A stretch of DNA of 64,000 bases from the NCBI RefSeq assembly GCF_003073045.1, contig NC_037593.1, positions 11,580,735 through 11,644,734 on the forward strand. The letters run 5' to 3'. Both the position numbers and the translations under genes were made by a program. Below, one piece after another: positions 38,166-49,043 of the stretch. The notes beneath the pieces were generated by a model that did no database searches, was not told the DNA's origin, and saw only the letters and a list, made by a program, of their open reading frames with translations. Within the stretch, counting starts at the first letter, position 1, and each line of letters starts with the position of its first letter. The stretch is from Pomacea canaliculata. Lineage: Eukaryota > Mollusca > Gastropoda > Architaenioglossa > Ampullariidae.

Positions 38166-38908
38166 AGGACATATTCTTTCGACTACAGAACACTGCTAGA
38201 CTTCTATGCTCAGTTTCCTTGGAGTAACTGAAGACCAACAACAGATTGCGACACACAACGCACGCACTATCGTCTGGGATCATTAATTAACCTCATCACG
38301 TGCCTCTTGTTAGGTTATCAAGTAATTGGAGAGACGCGATCGCATTTCTTAGGGATTCCACAATATCAGTGAGCTATGCGCCTTAACTAGGGTGTCTTAC
38401 CAGTAAAAGGTCATAAAGCCAATTGATGATGATGGAAGAAAACGTCACAGCCAGAAATACAAAGTTGTCTTTCATGACTGTGCCTGTGACTGAGCTGTAA
38501 AATTTGTTGAAGTTGTAATATTAATGCTGCAATTATTTATTTTTGATGAATAATCAGATCTCAAAATGTTTTTGAATATGCCTATGTCAGATATCTTTCA
38601 GTAATATGTAACTTGGTTCTTTTATTCATGGACCGACCTTCAACGGTCAACCGTTAGAAATTAACAAAAAAATTATTTACATGATGTAAACAAATATAAA
38701 GAACAAAAACCCACTTTTGTTATTAAATATACATTAGAATTTTGATATTACTTACTGTTTTATCGTTATTCTCAATTGTTTGAGTACAACACTGCCGAGA
38801 GAAAGGACAAGAGATGAAGAATTTAAAAAAAACTTCAAGCAGTACATACTTTATCATTACAGAAGTTTTTATTGGTTTAAAAGCTACAGACGTGGAAAAT
38901 AATTTTAC

Positions 38909-39342
38909 CAGCAAGTCCCTTGAGGCATTTGTAAACGTGCTGTAAACGTGCAGACCTGTCTCTGTCATTGCGATACACCAGAACATGGGAGGGAACTACT
39001 GCATTGCCTTCAGTCAATACAAGGTTATCTCCCTTACACCGTGTTACCACACTCGCCCTTGCTGACTCACCTCCTATGATTGTCCATTGCAGACTTGAGA
39101 ACATGGCACCTGTTGATAAAGTTTGATATATTATACTATCTTAAATATCTCAGAATAAATATAAAAGATTTGAATCTTTTTCATTCTCCCAAAATTCGTT
39201 TATATATTTTCTGTTAGGTCTTGTGAGGTCTTTTCTTTCGTAAAGTCAGAGGGTTGGCCACAGAGAACATTGCTTTAAACTGTGATTAGAAAGAAAATGA
39301 CTTACCCCAGATAAGAGTGACGACGACCACGGTCAGTTTCAT
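38909..39342 (-). pseudogene. 5' fragment of a third Ig-lectin gene (signal exon plus damaged Ig1 exon)
   Basis: Signal exon 39342-39306 encodes MKLTVVVVTLIWG with a good GTAAGT donor. The next exon, 39109-38909, starts correctly (LQWTIIGGE, TRCKGDNLVLTEG, LVYRNDR). Near its 3' end an 11-base string (GCACGTTTACA) is repeated and the frame shifts, so its last codons do not match the family and it ends in the wrong phase. No second-half Ig1, Ig2, coil or CTLD exon follows; below 38.9 kb the sequence jumps to intron remnants and then to the next gene's leader region. Confidence 0.75.
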
Positions 39343-39510
39343 TTGGGTGGTGAAAGGTCAAACCGCCTAATGAAGTAAAAAAGTTATATTAAGCACAGAT
39401 AATTAGATGTTTGTGCTTAATGCCGAGCCTTGTGTTGTGTGTGTGTAAGGTTTTCAATTTAATGTGTCCGACATTGCTTACTTTTGTCATTTTGTGTCTA
39501 CTCTCCTGAT

Positions 39511-40278
39511 TGTAGGTTCGTCACGGACCAGTCCGTGCCCCAGTTTATTTTAACCCTGAAGGAATGTGATGCCAGTGATAAAAGCTTAAAAATGTCTATA
39601 AATAGTCTTTCTGTGTATATCTATATATAGCAACAGTAGTGCAGCATGAATGACGTCAGTTTGCCTGAGTGCGTATGAGTGACGTAAACAGATTTTTGAC
39701 CCAAGAGAGGGAATCGTTGAGCAGACGAGAAGATACTGAAGGGCAGAATGTCTGACTGTGAGTGAAGGTTGTTTTCTCAAGTTGAGCCTGTATACTATGC
39801 GCCCAGACGTTTACATCCTATTACGTTTGTGAATTTAAGAGCCAATGGCTAGTTCTTGTTCTAGTATTTATTTGTAGAAAAACGCTTTGCTGTCAGTAGT
39901 AATGTTAATTTGAGAGGGAGTGTCAACGCCTTGTCGTGACGTCTGTGACTGTTGTAATACCACGAGGAACATTTCAAGGAGGATTTTCTATTTCCCAATT
40001 TCGCATTATCTGCGTGGGGTGCATTAAGATGATTACTTCTGAGTGAACATCGTGGAAGACGAGTGAAGCTTGTCGAGTTCTGACTGCTGTTTGTGAACGA
40101 AGGTTTGTGTACACTGCAATATTTCTAACCTAGAATTCTGATAAGTGTTAAATTGTTTTACCTTATCTTGGATTTATGAAGGACCCAACCCACGATTAGA
40201 TCGTTTGTTTTTCGTCTGAGTAAAAGAACGCGTAACGTGTCGTGTGCCTGCGTGGTGAGGTTGTGACAACTTCCTACA
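39511..40278. mobile_element. Possible solo LTR-like element
   Basis: 768 bp starting TGTAGG and ending CCTACA, with a TATATATAG box and several TGACGT strings, resembling in layout the units at 1999 and 11399. Against it, flanking 5-bp sites do not match (CTGAT/CTTTA) and no second copy is in the window. Confidence 0.3.
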
Positions 40279-40289
40279 CTTTACTGTAA

Positions 40290-41560
40290 CTTTAATGTAA
40301 CATTTTGCAAAGAAAAACGCACATTTCACTATTCACACAAGTAGACAGCGTTAGTACAAGTAATGTGTGTGTCCCCCAATGTGAGGGACTATTGTACTCG
40401 TCATCTGGTGATATACATCCTCTGTTAACACTTCAGAGAATAGATGAAAGAACATGACACATTTATACATAGAGTTCTTTCATTAATTGAAAATTGCTTA
40501 ACTGACAATGATGAAGCATTTATTTCGCGAGAGGATATGCAACACCACATGGAGGTCTTTTGAATGCAGTTTTATGCACACACGACTGAAGGAAGAATGT
40601 TGTGATGTCATTGAATGTTGTCAAATAGGGAGATGATAAGTGCTTAATATTTGCATTTCTGTTTCATAACAATTATTTTAGAAAATCTATGTGACACTGT
40701 AGTGTTTACTGGCTTGCCTTTGAGTGACCCAGCATTTTTTATTCACCTTTTGCCACACTGAAGTTGTACCGTGAACTTTTGCTATAAAGACAGATAGTGA
40801 CGTTTTAATTACTACTAGACTCGCAAAAGTGTCAACCTTGTGCAGCTTCACATTTCCGTCAAAATTAATTTCTTGGAAAATACACTAACAGAGAAATACA
40901 CTGTTTTCAAAAATGAAGAAGTAAAAAATGGTCTTAAATGCATGTTAATCAACGTACCACTCTCGATTTCCACATGAAAATGAAGAAATGTGAACGCTGT
41001 TTAGTGCCGTATACCCGTCAGACCTCCATCACATTTTAACTTGATGGAGAGCCCAGTATCCTTTTAGTTCCTGATTTGACTGAAATCTACCTGCAAGCGT
41101 TTATAAAAAAAACGTGAGTACATCTGACCGTTGATCTAACGCTGTTTCTATCCAATGGGATCATAAAATAGTGACATCCTTGGAAACGAGAAGAAACGCG
41201 GTCAGCGATTGGCTGACAGGAAGATACTCCATTTGCAACACTATCAAGGTTCTGCGTAAAGCCAGAGAATGACGAAAATGCTTGTGATGATAATTATTGT
41301 CTTTACTTAATTCAAATCAACCTTTGACTATTCCACATTCAATCAAAACAGACAGAAGATCACACAGCAAGGGACTTGGATGAATCTGTGCGAGATGGGA
41401 ATACTTTACAGAGAAAAGTGATCAAACTGACAAAGATGTTGATTTACACACTTTATTAATCTTTTGAACGTAGAGGCGGGACATTAATTCCGATTGTGAG
41501 TAATCTTATGGTTTTTTCCTGTGGTAGTACATGCTGGAACAAAATACATGCCTCCCTGAC
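40290..41560. other. Intergenic; last 0.45 kb duplicated at 46.9 kb
   Basis: No gene seen. 41100-41560 has a diverged direct copy at 46900-47390. A string near 40780-40815 (CTATAAAGACAGATAGTGACG) belongs to the repeat family amplified at 45.9 and 56.9 kb. Confidence 0.4.
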
Positions 41561-41751
41561 TGAGCCCTAAATTAACCGCATTCTGTCCACGCAGCTACAG
41601 TCGTTTATCACGATGCCATAACTGTTGAAGGTTCCATACAGTCCTCTTTCCCTTTATGATCGTCGGGCAGTCCGCTGACTGACATTGTAGAGATGCTTGG
41701 TTTAGTCATCTCTGTCATGATGACGATTGCGTTGATGACGATTACGATGAT

Positions 41752-41845
41752 AATAATCATCATCATCATCATCACCACCATAACCACCATAACCACCATC
41801 ATCATCACCATAACCACCATCATCATCGTCACCGTCATCATCTTG
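41752..41845. repeat. CAT/CAC trinucleotide tract
   Basis: Runs of ATC, ACC and CAT, giving meaningless Met/Val/Ile-rich frames on both strands. Confidence 0.85.
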
Positions 41846-42504
41846 GGAAGAAAGAAAAAAAGGTTTTTCTTAAAAAAAATGTTTCCTACAATAAGCAGTT
41901 CTTACTTTCTGTATCCAGTATGGTAACATGGACTAGGGTGTAATGATGTCCGCGGTTTTGCTGCACATTAAACATTTTGTTCAGCTCACTATCCTGATTT
42001 CTAGTATGAAAAACATTTTGCTCTGTGATAAGCGAAATGCCTCCCTATTTCCACAATAAATGTCCTTAGGTCAAAATTTTGATCTGCTATTTTGACTTCA
42101 AATAGTTTGTACTTAAAATCATTACTTTCTGAATGACCTGTAGCTTTTCTAATTTCCTTAATGAATACTTTTTTCTTGTATATCATCATTAGCCACAACA
42201 TTAATAATAAAGGACGTCACACATAGCAAAAAAAAAAAAATATTTTTTTTTTTGTTCTTGGCAGATTTCTTTGCTATACATTTTGTAGCTAATTTGTACA
42301 AAACCACAAATGTGGCAGCCAGCCCTGTAAACAGATGCCACATGCAGAGAAAGAACAACCTGCCTCAGACGAGAGCTGAACACAGGAGAGACATTCCTCA
42401 ATATTTTGGTGACAGGTGCGAACCCTTGCACCACCGGACAACCCTACTAGGTTTGGAAGCTTCCTATGTATCCAAAACTGAGGATGTATTAGGAGATTGC
42501 TTAC

Positions 42505-42612
42505 TATGACGGCATATTTTGCAGCTCCTCCTGCAGCGTGAGTTCATCCAGTCAGAGCTGCAATCGCCTTTCTTTGCCTTGCGTTTGCAGTTCAAGTCAA
42601 TGTCGAAGCATG
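42505..42612 (-). CDS. ShKT-domain exon (intact)
   Basis: 108 bp flanked by CACTAG| acceptor and CATA|GTAAGC donor, phase 1 at both ends, encoding about 35 residues. Cysteines fall in the order CFDIDLNC, GDC, RC, SC, KIC, with the conserved Asp after the first Cys and Trp-Met before the fourth. This is the ShKT/SXC pattern seen in many secreted animal proteins, where it is usually a protein-interaction or channel-binding module. Phase-1 symmetry suits exon shuffling into lectin genes. Confidence 0.75.
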
Positions 42613-42634
42613 CTAGTGGAAGCCATTAACGAAC

Positions 42635-42665
42635 GAACAAACAAACAAACAAACAATTAAATTAA
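42635..42665. repeat. AAAC/AATT short tandem repeat
   Basis: (AACA)n followed by AATTAAATTAAATT. Confidence 0.6.
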
Positions 42666-44404
42666 ATTAATACCGTTGAGGCAGAAGCAAAATACTGTTA
42701 TTTCACGTTTTCTATCATGGTTACTTCTTTTGTGTTCTATGCTTAGGAAGAAATAAAATTGGATCATTGTTGAAACAAATGTTCTACGGTGAGCATCTCT
42801 TACTTTCCATTTCCAGGTAACCAACACAGCTGTCGTGTAAACTTTTACACATAATTAAATTTACATTCTGCATTTTTAGAAGCTAAATTTTTGTGAGACA
42901 ATTTATGAGGACCGGGTAATAAATTTCAAAGAAAATAGGTTAAATTAGAAAAGAAAGATATTTTTTAGATATGTAAGAAATTTTATTAAATAATAAAATC
43001 AAAAGCATAAGTGGTAGTGAACAATACAATATGAGGGACATAACGAAGTAGTAGTCGAACTAGCGGATATGCGCTCCACAGTCAGGCGCACAAGGTTTGA
43101 AAGTCTCGTCCGTATCACAAATAAAGAAGAGAATTAATGTTTGCACAAGCATGTACTTTCAAGTTTTGGTCGCTGTTACCGTGTTTCTCGGAAAGTAAGA
43201 CATGGTACTTTGTTAATTATTGCTCCAAATGAGCTATTAGAAATTATTTTAAGTTAAAGTCTGATTTCCGCAAGAAAAATCTGCATTTTTCGAATACAGC
43301 CGTGTCATATCCTCCTAGAATATAAAAATACTTTCAAAACTTTAAGTTCCGACCCAGATTTCTTTTGACTACATTTCTCGTTAAACCAATCTCTGTTGTA
43401 ATTTATTTTACAATTAATTTTACAGTTTCTTTAAATATATTATTTATTCATATATCAATATCATTACTTTATCATCTGGTCGGGTGTATCAACGGACAAA
43501 CAGAACCCGTCCATATGGCTGATGATATTAACTAGAGATTATGTTTCGGGTAGGGTATAAATTACGAGACTCCATAAAAATCATTATAGGGCTTATTATT
43601 GGGTTAAATTTTATTTTTGGCAAAACACTATAGCAGCGTGTTAAGTTTTACCGTTTTCGTCGTCATCCGCAGTACACACTTGAGTGTTCAAGATGTAAAC
43701 AATTGCACCTAAAAAACACAGAAAGTACAAATCAATCAGGTATCTGTATAATCTACCTATACCTGTACCGGTGGAGATGGTATGCGTGTGTGTATAGGTA
43801 TGTATCTGTGTTTATTCTCCTTCAGAATGACAACGAAAGCTTATTTCAGTTGACGTTTTAGTTAACACATGACTACAGATCATACTAATTTGTTCAAATA
43901 AATGATAAGAAAATTACCCAAAGTGATCATCACGAGAAAGGTTGGTGCCATTTCTGCTATGACAGTGAAACCAGCTTTATAATGAAGTGACCTGAAACAT
44001 TGTGGTAACCAGACAGACGATGGAATTCAATAAAGCTAGCAGATAATTAGCTATGTTGCTTACCACAAGAAAACTATTAGTATATTACTATGTTAGATGA
44101 CAGAATGGAAAGTGTAAGATTTCGCAAGATAGCCCTTTAAACATAGGACAAGACCAATTAATAAAATAAACAATTTAAACCGAATCTTACTGATGTATTT
44201 AGCAAGAGATTGAACAATTTATAACATGTATTTTTTTCTCAGGTTTGTAATTTTTATATATTTACTTGAAGATTCAATACAATGCACAGGACAGTACAAA
44301 ACAACTACTGTATTGATATTATCCTTAAGATACATTTTTACATAAAATACTTACGAACTTCAGGGGAGACTACTGTGTGAGGTAAACATAACGGACTGTG
44401 AGCA

Positions 44405-44411
44405 ATATATA
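44405..44411 (-). promoter_or_regulatory. TATA box upstream of the ShKT gene
   Basis: The minus strand reads GTATATATTGCT, the same 12-base core that drives the three solo-lectin genes. A leader exon ending TTC|GTAAGT lies at 44355 and the spliced 5' UTR resumes at 43991. Confidence 0.5.
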
Positions 44412-44434
44412 CTTGCGGTGAAAGTCGTTGTAAT

Positions 44435-44800
44435 TAGCGGTTGCCAATACCTCGTGACACTTTGTAAATTATTATGTAGTCTGCAGCTGGATCACAGACG
44501 ATTCGTTCTACACTTAGCAACAGGGGACAGAAAAATTCAATAAGTTGAGGTCTGCACATGCGAGTGACTTCCCTTACTTTGGTTAAACAAGGCCGCCAGT
44601 GTTTTGACAATCAAATACTATATAAAGCCAAGACATTTTTGAGCTCGTGTTCAAAAATCGGAATATTATTTTATAAAAAGGATTACGAAGTACTGAATAA
44701 TTCAAGATTTTTTAAAAGTCCCTTCGGAGTGGCTCTGTTAGTTGACGAAGTGCAAAACTACATCAGTTATGTTTACGACATGTGTCGCCTGTCCCGAATT
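44435..44800. repeat. Upstream region, direct copy at 47818-48210
   Basis: Long near-identical stretches (GTGCCTCGTGACACTTTGTA-like and AAGGCCGCCAGTGT) recur at 47.8-48.2 kb in the same orientation. Confidence 0.7.
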
Positions 44801-45854
44801 CACTCGATAAATTAAACTTTAACAAGACCTTTGTACCATGAACCCTTATTAAAGTCATACTCATATTAGTTTAACTCTGTGGCATGTATGGATGATATAT
44901 TATATTTTAGGTTATGATATCAACATCTTATATATCATAGGTACATTGAAACAGCGCCTTTCTCCATCATTAGCGGGACTGAAAGCTTGTTACAGTAATA
45001 AAAGTTCTAAAGACGAGCTCAGTTGACTGCACAGGAAGATCAAGTTAATCTAATGAAGAAACAAAGCTAAAAGACCTAGCGGCCATGGGACACATAAGCA
45101 AACAATACGGCAATAACCAGTTTTCTTAAGAAGAATGCAGTGGAGATCAGCGTGAATAATATTATGTTTAAAAAAGTCATCTTCAACTAGCAAAAACGAG
45201 ATCATTCTAATTAATGATGAGATATGATCAAACCCTAATTAAGCCACCAGCTGCTGACAGTTACGCTCCTTGGGGTCGCGACAGCAACAGCGCCAACCGC
45301 CAGTATACACGCCCAGCCATCACACCACCCATTCCATTACTGCCTACAACCTATACACGCCCCTCGTGGTGTCAACTCTAATTTAGGTATGTAAAATGTA
45401 GACTACTTGCAGACGTGGCGAGGCGAATACAGGGATTACACAGCAAGTACCCAAAGAAGGCCTCAAAAGGTTTGGGGGTTTTTAAAGCTTATGATCTGCT
45501 TGGAGTCTGTTCTTATTTTCTTATTGCTAAACCTAACAGACTCCCAAAATATTGCGCCGATTTATTAATAGTTTACTTATCAAAACTTAATTATGATCTC
45601 TATGTAAAATACTACTATAAAGACAACTCTGTAATATCTCCATGTATTTTTTTCTTTCTCTCTATTTCTCATCTTTTCCATTTGTATTCGACAGTTAAAC
45701 TGAGATCAAACAAGACAAAATATTTCCATGGACATTTATAATGTTTATTGTAAGTTACATAATCTGGGTTGACAACGTTACAAAGAGGTATTACCAAAAA
45801 TCATATGCAAAGATTTGAGATGGAATTGATAGAGTGAAGTATTATGGAAATTGC

Positions 45855-46000
45855 ACTTTGAACTACTGTTATAAAGACATCGTCTTACGTTTTAACTAAT
45901 GTTATAAAGATAGCCAATGACATTTAAACAGCTGCTGTGGAGACAGCCACTTACATTTAACTACTGCTATAAAGACAGTCAGTGTCACTACCAAGCCTCT
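45855..46000. repeat. Degenerate tandem repeat, ACTATAAAGACAG type
   Basis: Three to four imperfect units of about 43 bp containing ACTACTGTTATAAAGACA-like strings. Related to the minisatellite at 56866-57128 and to single units near 40795 and 56600. Confidence 0.5.
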
Positions 46001-46895
46001 TAACGTCAACGTTGTCCAAGTATATTCCACGACTTTCACGAAGTGAGATAATAAAAGGAGTGAACTTTAACAACAGCCAGACACGGTAAAAAAAAGCAAT
46101 TACCACCGCAAAAGAACACCTCCCTAGCACTTTGTGTGATTGCAACGATAAAGTATACTACATTAAACGGTCGCAATAATTAACCAACAATAGGACCAGC
46201 ATCCACCTTGCGCAAAGCCACCTTAGTCGATAGACTACACTCACACAAGAAATGAACTTGATAGTCGCCAGACGTGTTGGTGCATCACCAAGCTGACTCC
46301 TCCTGCTGACCAGACTTCTCAAAAAGCCAAGAGGAGAATATGTCCAGGCGCTGACAATGACAATGACAATGACCATGATCTTTTCTTCAAGAGTCTGAAA
46401 CTGTAGCTGAATATAAAGCGGCGCTCAAATTTCCACGAATTCGTTTTTATCTTGAGAAGCTACAAGACCCAACTTTCCTTACATCTCACACAGACACAAC
46501 ATTTACTAGCCTATCAATTGTAAGATTGGATGGCATCACCGTTGTTACATGTCTGTATAATACTTTACTTCTTGGTAGTCCAAACAATGCCTGCAAGGTA
46601 ACGAATATGGAATGTTTTCAAGTATTGGTGTTTGTTTCGAGTTTAGATTTCAGCTTAATATACATACCTCTGTTCCTTGTTGCTGTTATGCAACAAAAGC
46701 CATGCGTGGGCAGAATCGTATACTCTAACTCTAAACATTAGCTACGATTTAGTAATAGTTTGTTTATCAAAACTTAATTATAAGAAAATAACCCGCCACC
46801 ACGAAATGAGTGCTGACTCGAGAATCGGGGTCTGTATTTTCAATTCTTTTAACTACTGATTTGACTATTTATCAATCATCAAATTTGCCTGTTTA
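46000..46895. other. Intergenic, no gene seen
   Basis: Only short frames, no recognisable domain, RNA gene or element. Confidence 0.4.
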
Positions 46896-46899
46896 GGAG

Positions 46900-48210
46900 A
46901 AAATATGAGCAAGTTTGGCCGTTGACCCGACGCTATCCAATGGGATAATCAAATAGTGACTTTTCCTTGGTAACGAGATGAAACGCGTTCAGCGATTGGC
47001 TGACAAAAAGATATTCTATCTGTAATTCTTTCCTAACACTAACAAGGTGCTTAATAAAGCTGGACAATGAAAAAAATTCATGTAATGAATAATCAATTTA
47101 AATCAATCATCGACTCTTCCACACTCAATTCAAACATCACAAAAGATCACACAGAAAGCGACTTTGAATCTGTGCGAGATATGAATACTTTACACAGAAA
47201 AGTGATCAAACTGACAAAGATATTATTAATGTACACTCCTTTTATCAATCTTTTGATAATAAAAGAGGGACGTGAATTTCGTTTTTTAGTGATCTGGGTT
47301 TTTTCTATCATAGTGTATGCTTTTGGAACGAACACTTCTACTTGTATTTTCTTCTCACAAAACGTATGAATATTTAAAGTCATGCACGTTATTGTGATTT
47401 AAAATGATGTAAGTTTATCTGTTTCTGTATTATGTAAAATAAGTTATTAGAAGTAAGCGATGCTACGTAAAAACCTTGTGGGATTGCTGGGAAAAAAAAA
47501 CTTTAAACCTGCTTTTCTGCTTTTTCGTCAGAGCGAGATAACTACGGTCTTCTACTAACTCCTTTCACTAAAACTAAAACTAAAAAAGTTACTGAGCAGG
47601 AAAAAAAAATGAAACTCTCTCCCTTTCCAAATCTGCCAACTCCCCACAATTAAATCCTTTGACTGTGCACTGAAAAGGCGCCTCTTTTTTAACAGTCTAC
47701 TCAATGCTATTCATTTATCACACCCTCCCTTTTTACTACTTATTGCTAATTTCTTACTCATATTTCTTTGCAAAATCACAGTACTCTCAGAGCTTATTAT
47801 TGGTATCTCCATGTAGTCAGTGGTGCCAGTGCCTCGTGACACTTTGTAAATTACTATGTAGTCTGCAGCTGGATCACAGACGATTCGTTCTACATACAGC
47901 AACAGGGGACAGAACAATTCAATAAGTTAAGGTCTGAACATGCGAGTGACTTCCCTTACTTTAGTTAAACAAGGCCGCCAGTGTCTTGACAATCAAATAC
48001 TATATGAAGCCAAGACATTTTTCAGCTAGCGTTTAACAATCTGAATACGTACTCTGAGTAAGAAAAAAGTTTAATTACTAAACTATTTATAAGTTTTTAT
48101 TGTATAGGATTACAAAGTACTAAATTATTCACGATTTTTTGTTAAAACTCCCTGTGTGGTGGCTTTGTTAGTTGACAAAGTGCAAAACTTCATCAGTTAT
48201 GTTTACAACA
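46900..48210. repeat. Partial duplicate of the ShKT locus with its gene body missing
   Basis: 46900-47390 matches 41100-41560 (3' side of the ShKT gene) and 47818-48210 matches 44435-44800 (5' side), both in direct orientation. The 430 bp between hold none of the exons found at 41.5-44.4 kb. Confidence 0.6.
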
Positions 48211-48906
48211 GGTGACAGATGAGAAGTCTGTACCGAAATCACTTGATAAAGACCTTTGCACCATGAACCCTTTGTAGGATTCAATGTTTGTGTTGCTGTG
48301 TGCTTGTACCCTGCAATTCACAACGAGTCATTGTCTTGAAGGGGAGACCTAGCACATCATCAAATCAGTGGATTATTGTGTTATTGTTGTCATCACCATA
48401 TGTCGCTGTTCTCCGCTGCGACTGCTTGAGGACGACTGAAAAACTGCTCAATTATTGGATTAACTTATTACTACTACATATTAATACTAATATTGCAGAC
48501 GATAGACGATTGTCTAGTCTATCAGAGACACTGCATTTCTGTACTATGGTCCTGCCTGATGTATACCAAGTGTCTACAGAAACATGATCGTAGATGCCAT
48601 GTCTCTGTTTGTTTGTTTTTTTTTATATAGTACTGAGTTTAGGAATTCACATGCTAAAAATAACCTGTAAATGTTCTCAAGTGTAAAATATGGTAAGGAT
48701 TAATTTATCCATTAGTTACAAATTTTTCTGATCTGTCATTTGGTGTGCGATATTTGTATACAATATACGACATCTACCTGTGCCACCGTGACTGATATTT
48801 CTGTGACAAACATGATATTAGTAACAACAGTCTCACATCTACTGGCTCGTCGGCTCTTACATTACAAGGAATAACATGACAATGCTGTGAGGAATGCTTT
48901 TAATAT

Positions 48907-48917
48907 TTTATTTTATT
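48907..48917 (-). terminator. Polyadenylation signals of solo-lectin gene 3
   Basis: Two overlapping AATAAA strings on the minus strand, about 130 bp after the stop at 49044, in a GACGAAATAACG context like the other two paralogs. Confidence 0.6.
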
Positions 48918-49043
48918 TCGTTATTTCGTCAAGTATTACCATACACAGCTCTCCCCCGTGTGCCAGGGTAAGAGCAAAAGAAAACTGAGAACAGCTGACT
49001 GAACATTACTAACGTACAGAGTGGACAGCACACTATTAGTCGC

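Larger units (their letters stand above)
41567..43951 (-). pseudogene. Decayed modular secreted gene: signal peptide, acidic linker, ShKT domain, C-type lectin remnants
   Basis: Exon-like pieces on the minus strand: 43951-43918 (MAPTFLVMITLG, preceded by a spliced 5' UTR start at 43991), 43708-43652 (short, ends CTADDDENG), 42612-42505 (ShKT), and CTLD remnants at about 42850-42800, 41990-41885 and 41700-41567. The first three have clean GT-AG sites and all junctions are phase 1, so they splice together in frame. The ShKT exon has all six cysteines in family spacing and the WM pair. The final lectin piece keeps LPDDHKGKEDC and an IVINDCSC strand but is decayed. Promoter core at 44405 matches the solo lectins. 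Possibly a functional short form exists; not determinable here. Confidence 0.55.

Noticed and set aside
41608-41926. Met/Val/Ile-rich frames on both strands at the CAT/CAC tract
   Set aside because: Trinucleotide repeat translation, not protein.
42158-42434. Possible Cys-containing exon on the minus strand between the ShKT exon and the lectin relic
   Set aside because: Does not fit the CTLD or ShKT pattern and has no convincing splice pair.
45415-45741. A 108-codon plus-strand frame
   Set aside because: Tyr/Phe-rich, no recognisable domain or splice or promoter context; likely chance in AT-rich DNA.
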